Shown: in pieces, positions 5,709-6,234 of the stretch
Layout of the letters: every line of letters begins with the position of its first letter
Position numbering within the stretch: the stretch's first letter is position 1
Source: MGOM01 sp035455265
GTDB lineage: Bacteria > Chloroflexota > Anaerolineae > Anaerolineales > E44-bin32
Reading direction: 5' to 3'
NCBI GenBank assembly: GCA_035455265.1
Contig: DATIFK010000240.1
Coordinates: 1-6,234, forward strand
Length of the DNA stretch: 6,234 bases
Translations under genes and position numbers: made by a program
Notes under the pieces: model-generated
The model's database searches: none
What the model was told of the DNA's origin: nothing
The model's input: only the letters and a program-made list of their open reading frames with translations

Positions 5709-6234
5709 GAGTAGCCGATCTCCTGCATGATCTGCATGACTTCGCTGCGCGTCAGTTTTGCCTGGCCGCTCTGCAACGCGTCCAACGTCCGATGCGCCAG
5801 CGCCAGCGGCAGCTTGCAGAAGTCCTGAGCCGGCCCCTTTTGAAGCGCCTGCATGTATGCATCGGCCAGGCGCAGGTTGCGCCGGGCGTACAGCTGCATC
5901 TCCGCCTCCGACCAGCCCTGAGGGAAGAAGTCCTTGCCTCCGGCTAGATCCTCGGCGCGGTTTCGCAAGATGTTCACGGATTGCAGGCCCCGGCCGAAGC
6001 CGATGGCCTCGGTGCGATTCGTTCGTGTCCCGTCGTACCAGGCCCACAGATCGGAGAGCAACAACCCGACGGCGCCGGCGACCCCGAAGGTGTAGCGATC
6101 GAGATCCGACTCCGTCTCGACATGCCAGCCACTGGCGGCCCATTGGGCCATGCGGTCGGCCATCGCCGCCGTCCCGTCCCAGACTCGGAAGGCGATCGAT
6201 TCCGGCGCGTAGCAGGCCCACTCGTCGATGCGCA
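5705..6234 (-). CDS. Phytoene/squalene synthase family protein, C-terminal part
   Basis: C-terminal 175 residues of a head-to-head prenyl synthase, which joins two prenyl diphosphates (FPP to squalene, GGPP to phytoene, or similar). The frame is open to the right edge, so the start and the first Asp-rich motif are outside the window; the internal ATG at 6163 is not a credible start because conserved FRVWDGTA precedes it. Seen in fragment numbering: DLDRYTFGVAGAVGLLLSDLWAWYDG (43-68), matching the family's 'Y-x-x-x-V-A-G-x-V-G' helix, and FGRGLQSVNILRNRAED (79-95), the second Asp-rich region. In classical members that region reads N-I-L-R-D-x-x-E-D; here Asn91 replaces the first Asp. Then KDFFPQGW (100-107) and a C-terminal helical part. 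The stop overlaps the reductase start as GTGA. It may be carotenoid-, hopanoid- or other isoprenoid-related; the product cannot be told from this part. Confidence 0.87.
   Translation of the reverse strand, partial: RIDEWACYAPESIAFRVWDGTAAMADRMAQWAASGWHVETESDLDRYTFGVAGAVGLLLSDLWAWYDGTRTNRTEAIGFGRGLQSVNILRNRAEDLAGGKDFFPQGWSEAEMQLYARRNLRLADAYMQALQKGPAQDFCKLPLALAHRTLDALQSGQAKLTRSEVMQIMQEIGYS

Noticed and set aside
5709..6221. N-terminal extension of the reductase-family gene by about 170 codons
   Set aside because: The extension is just the alternative frame of the phytoene/squalene synthase gene, and family members start a few residues before the GxGxxG motif, which fits GTG 5708.

Overview
The window is GC-rich, gene-dense bacterial chromosome with C/G-biased third codon positions, and I see no mobile element, CRISPR array, tRNA or rRNA. 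The gene families suggest an uncultured member of the Chloroflexota (Anaerolineae-like) or a neighbouring phylum: lipoproteins with Thr/Ser/Pro/Ala-rich linkers, a small secreted protein ending in a 'G-x-I-T-x-x-Q-A-D' module, and a phytoene/squalene synthase of the 'LLLSDLWAWYDG' type. This assignment is inference from protein style, because there is no marker gene in the window.

Left part, plus strand. A two-gene lipoprotein unit comes first: an SGNH-hydrolase-like lipoprotein (35-952, start possibly further left) followed 13-16 bases later by a beta-propeller-type lipoprotein (969-2183). A weak hairpin follows. Then a monocistronic secreted small protein (2314-2763) is preceded by a promoter region with three TTCAT/C motifs at exact 11-base spacing, like a PhoB/OmpR-family operator, and followed by a strong 14-bp hairpin. 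A DUF72 (YecE-like) protein (2931-3635) comes next and has its own leader with two small inverted repeats.

Right part, minus strand. An apparent three-gene unit reads leftward: the C-terminal part of a phytoene/squalene synthase (cut by the right edge), a geranylgeranyl-reductase-family FAD enzyme whose GTG start overlaps the synthase stop (GTGA), and, 28 bases on, an eight-segment membrane protein. The first two most likely build and then reduce a C30/C40 or other polyprenyl lipid; the membrane protein has no known role. The membrane protein converges tail to tail with the DUF72 gene, and both stop codons lie in a single CTAG.

Nothing here is a clear new defence or mobile system. The points most worth following are an SGNH-like protein with Cys at the usual nucleophile position, the 11-base-periodic operator, an internal duplication in the membrane protein, and a synthase with Asn replacing the first Asp of its second Asp-rich motif.
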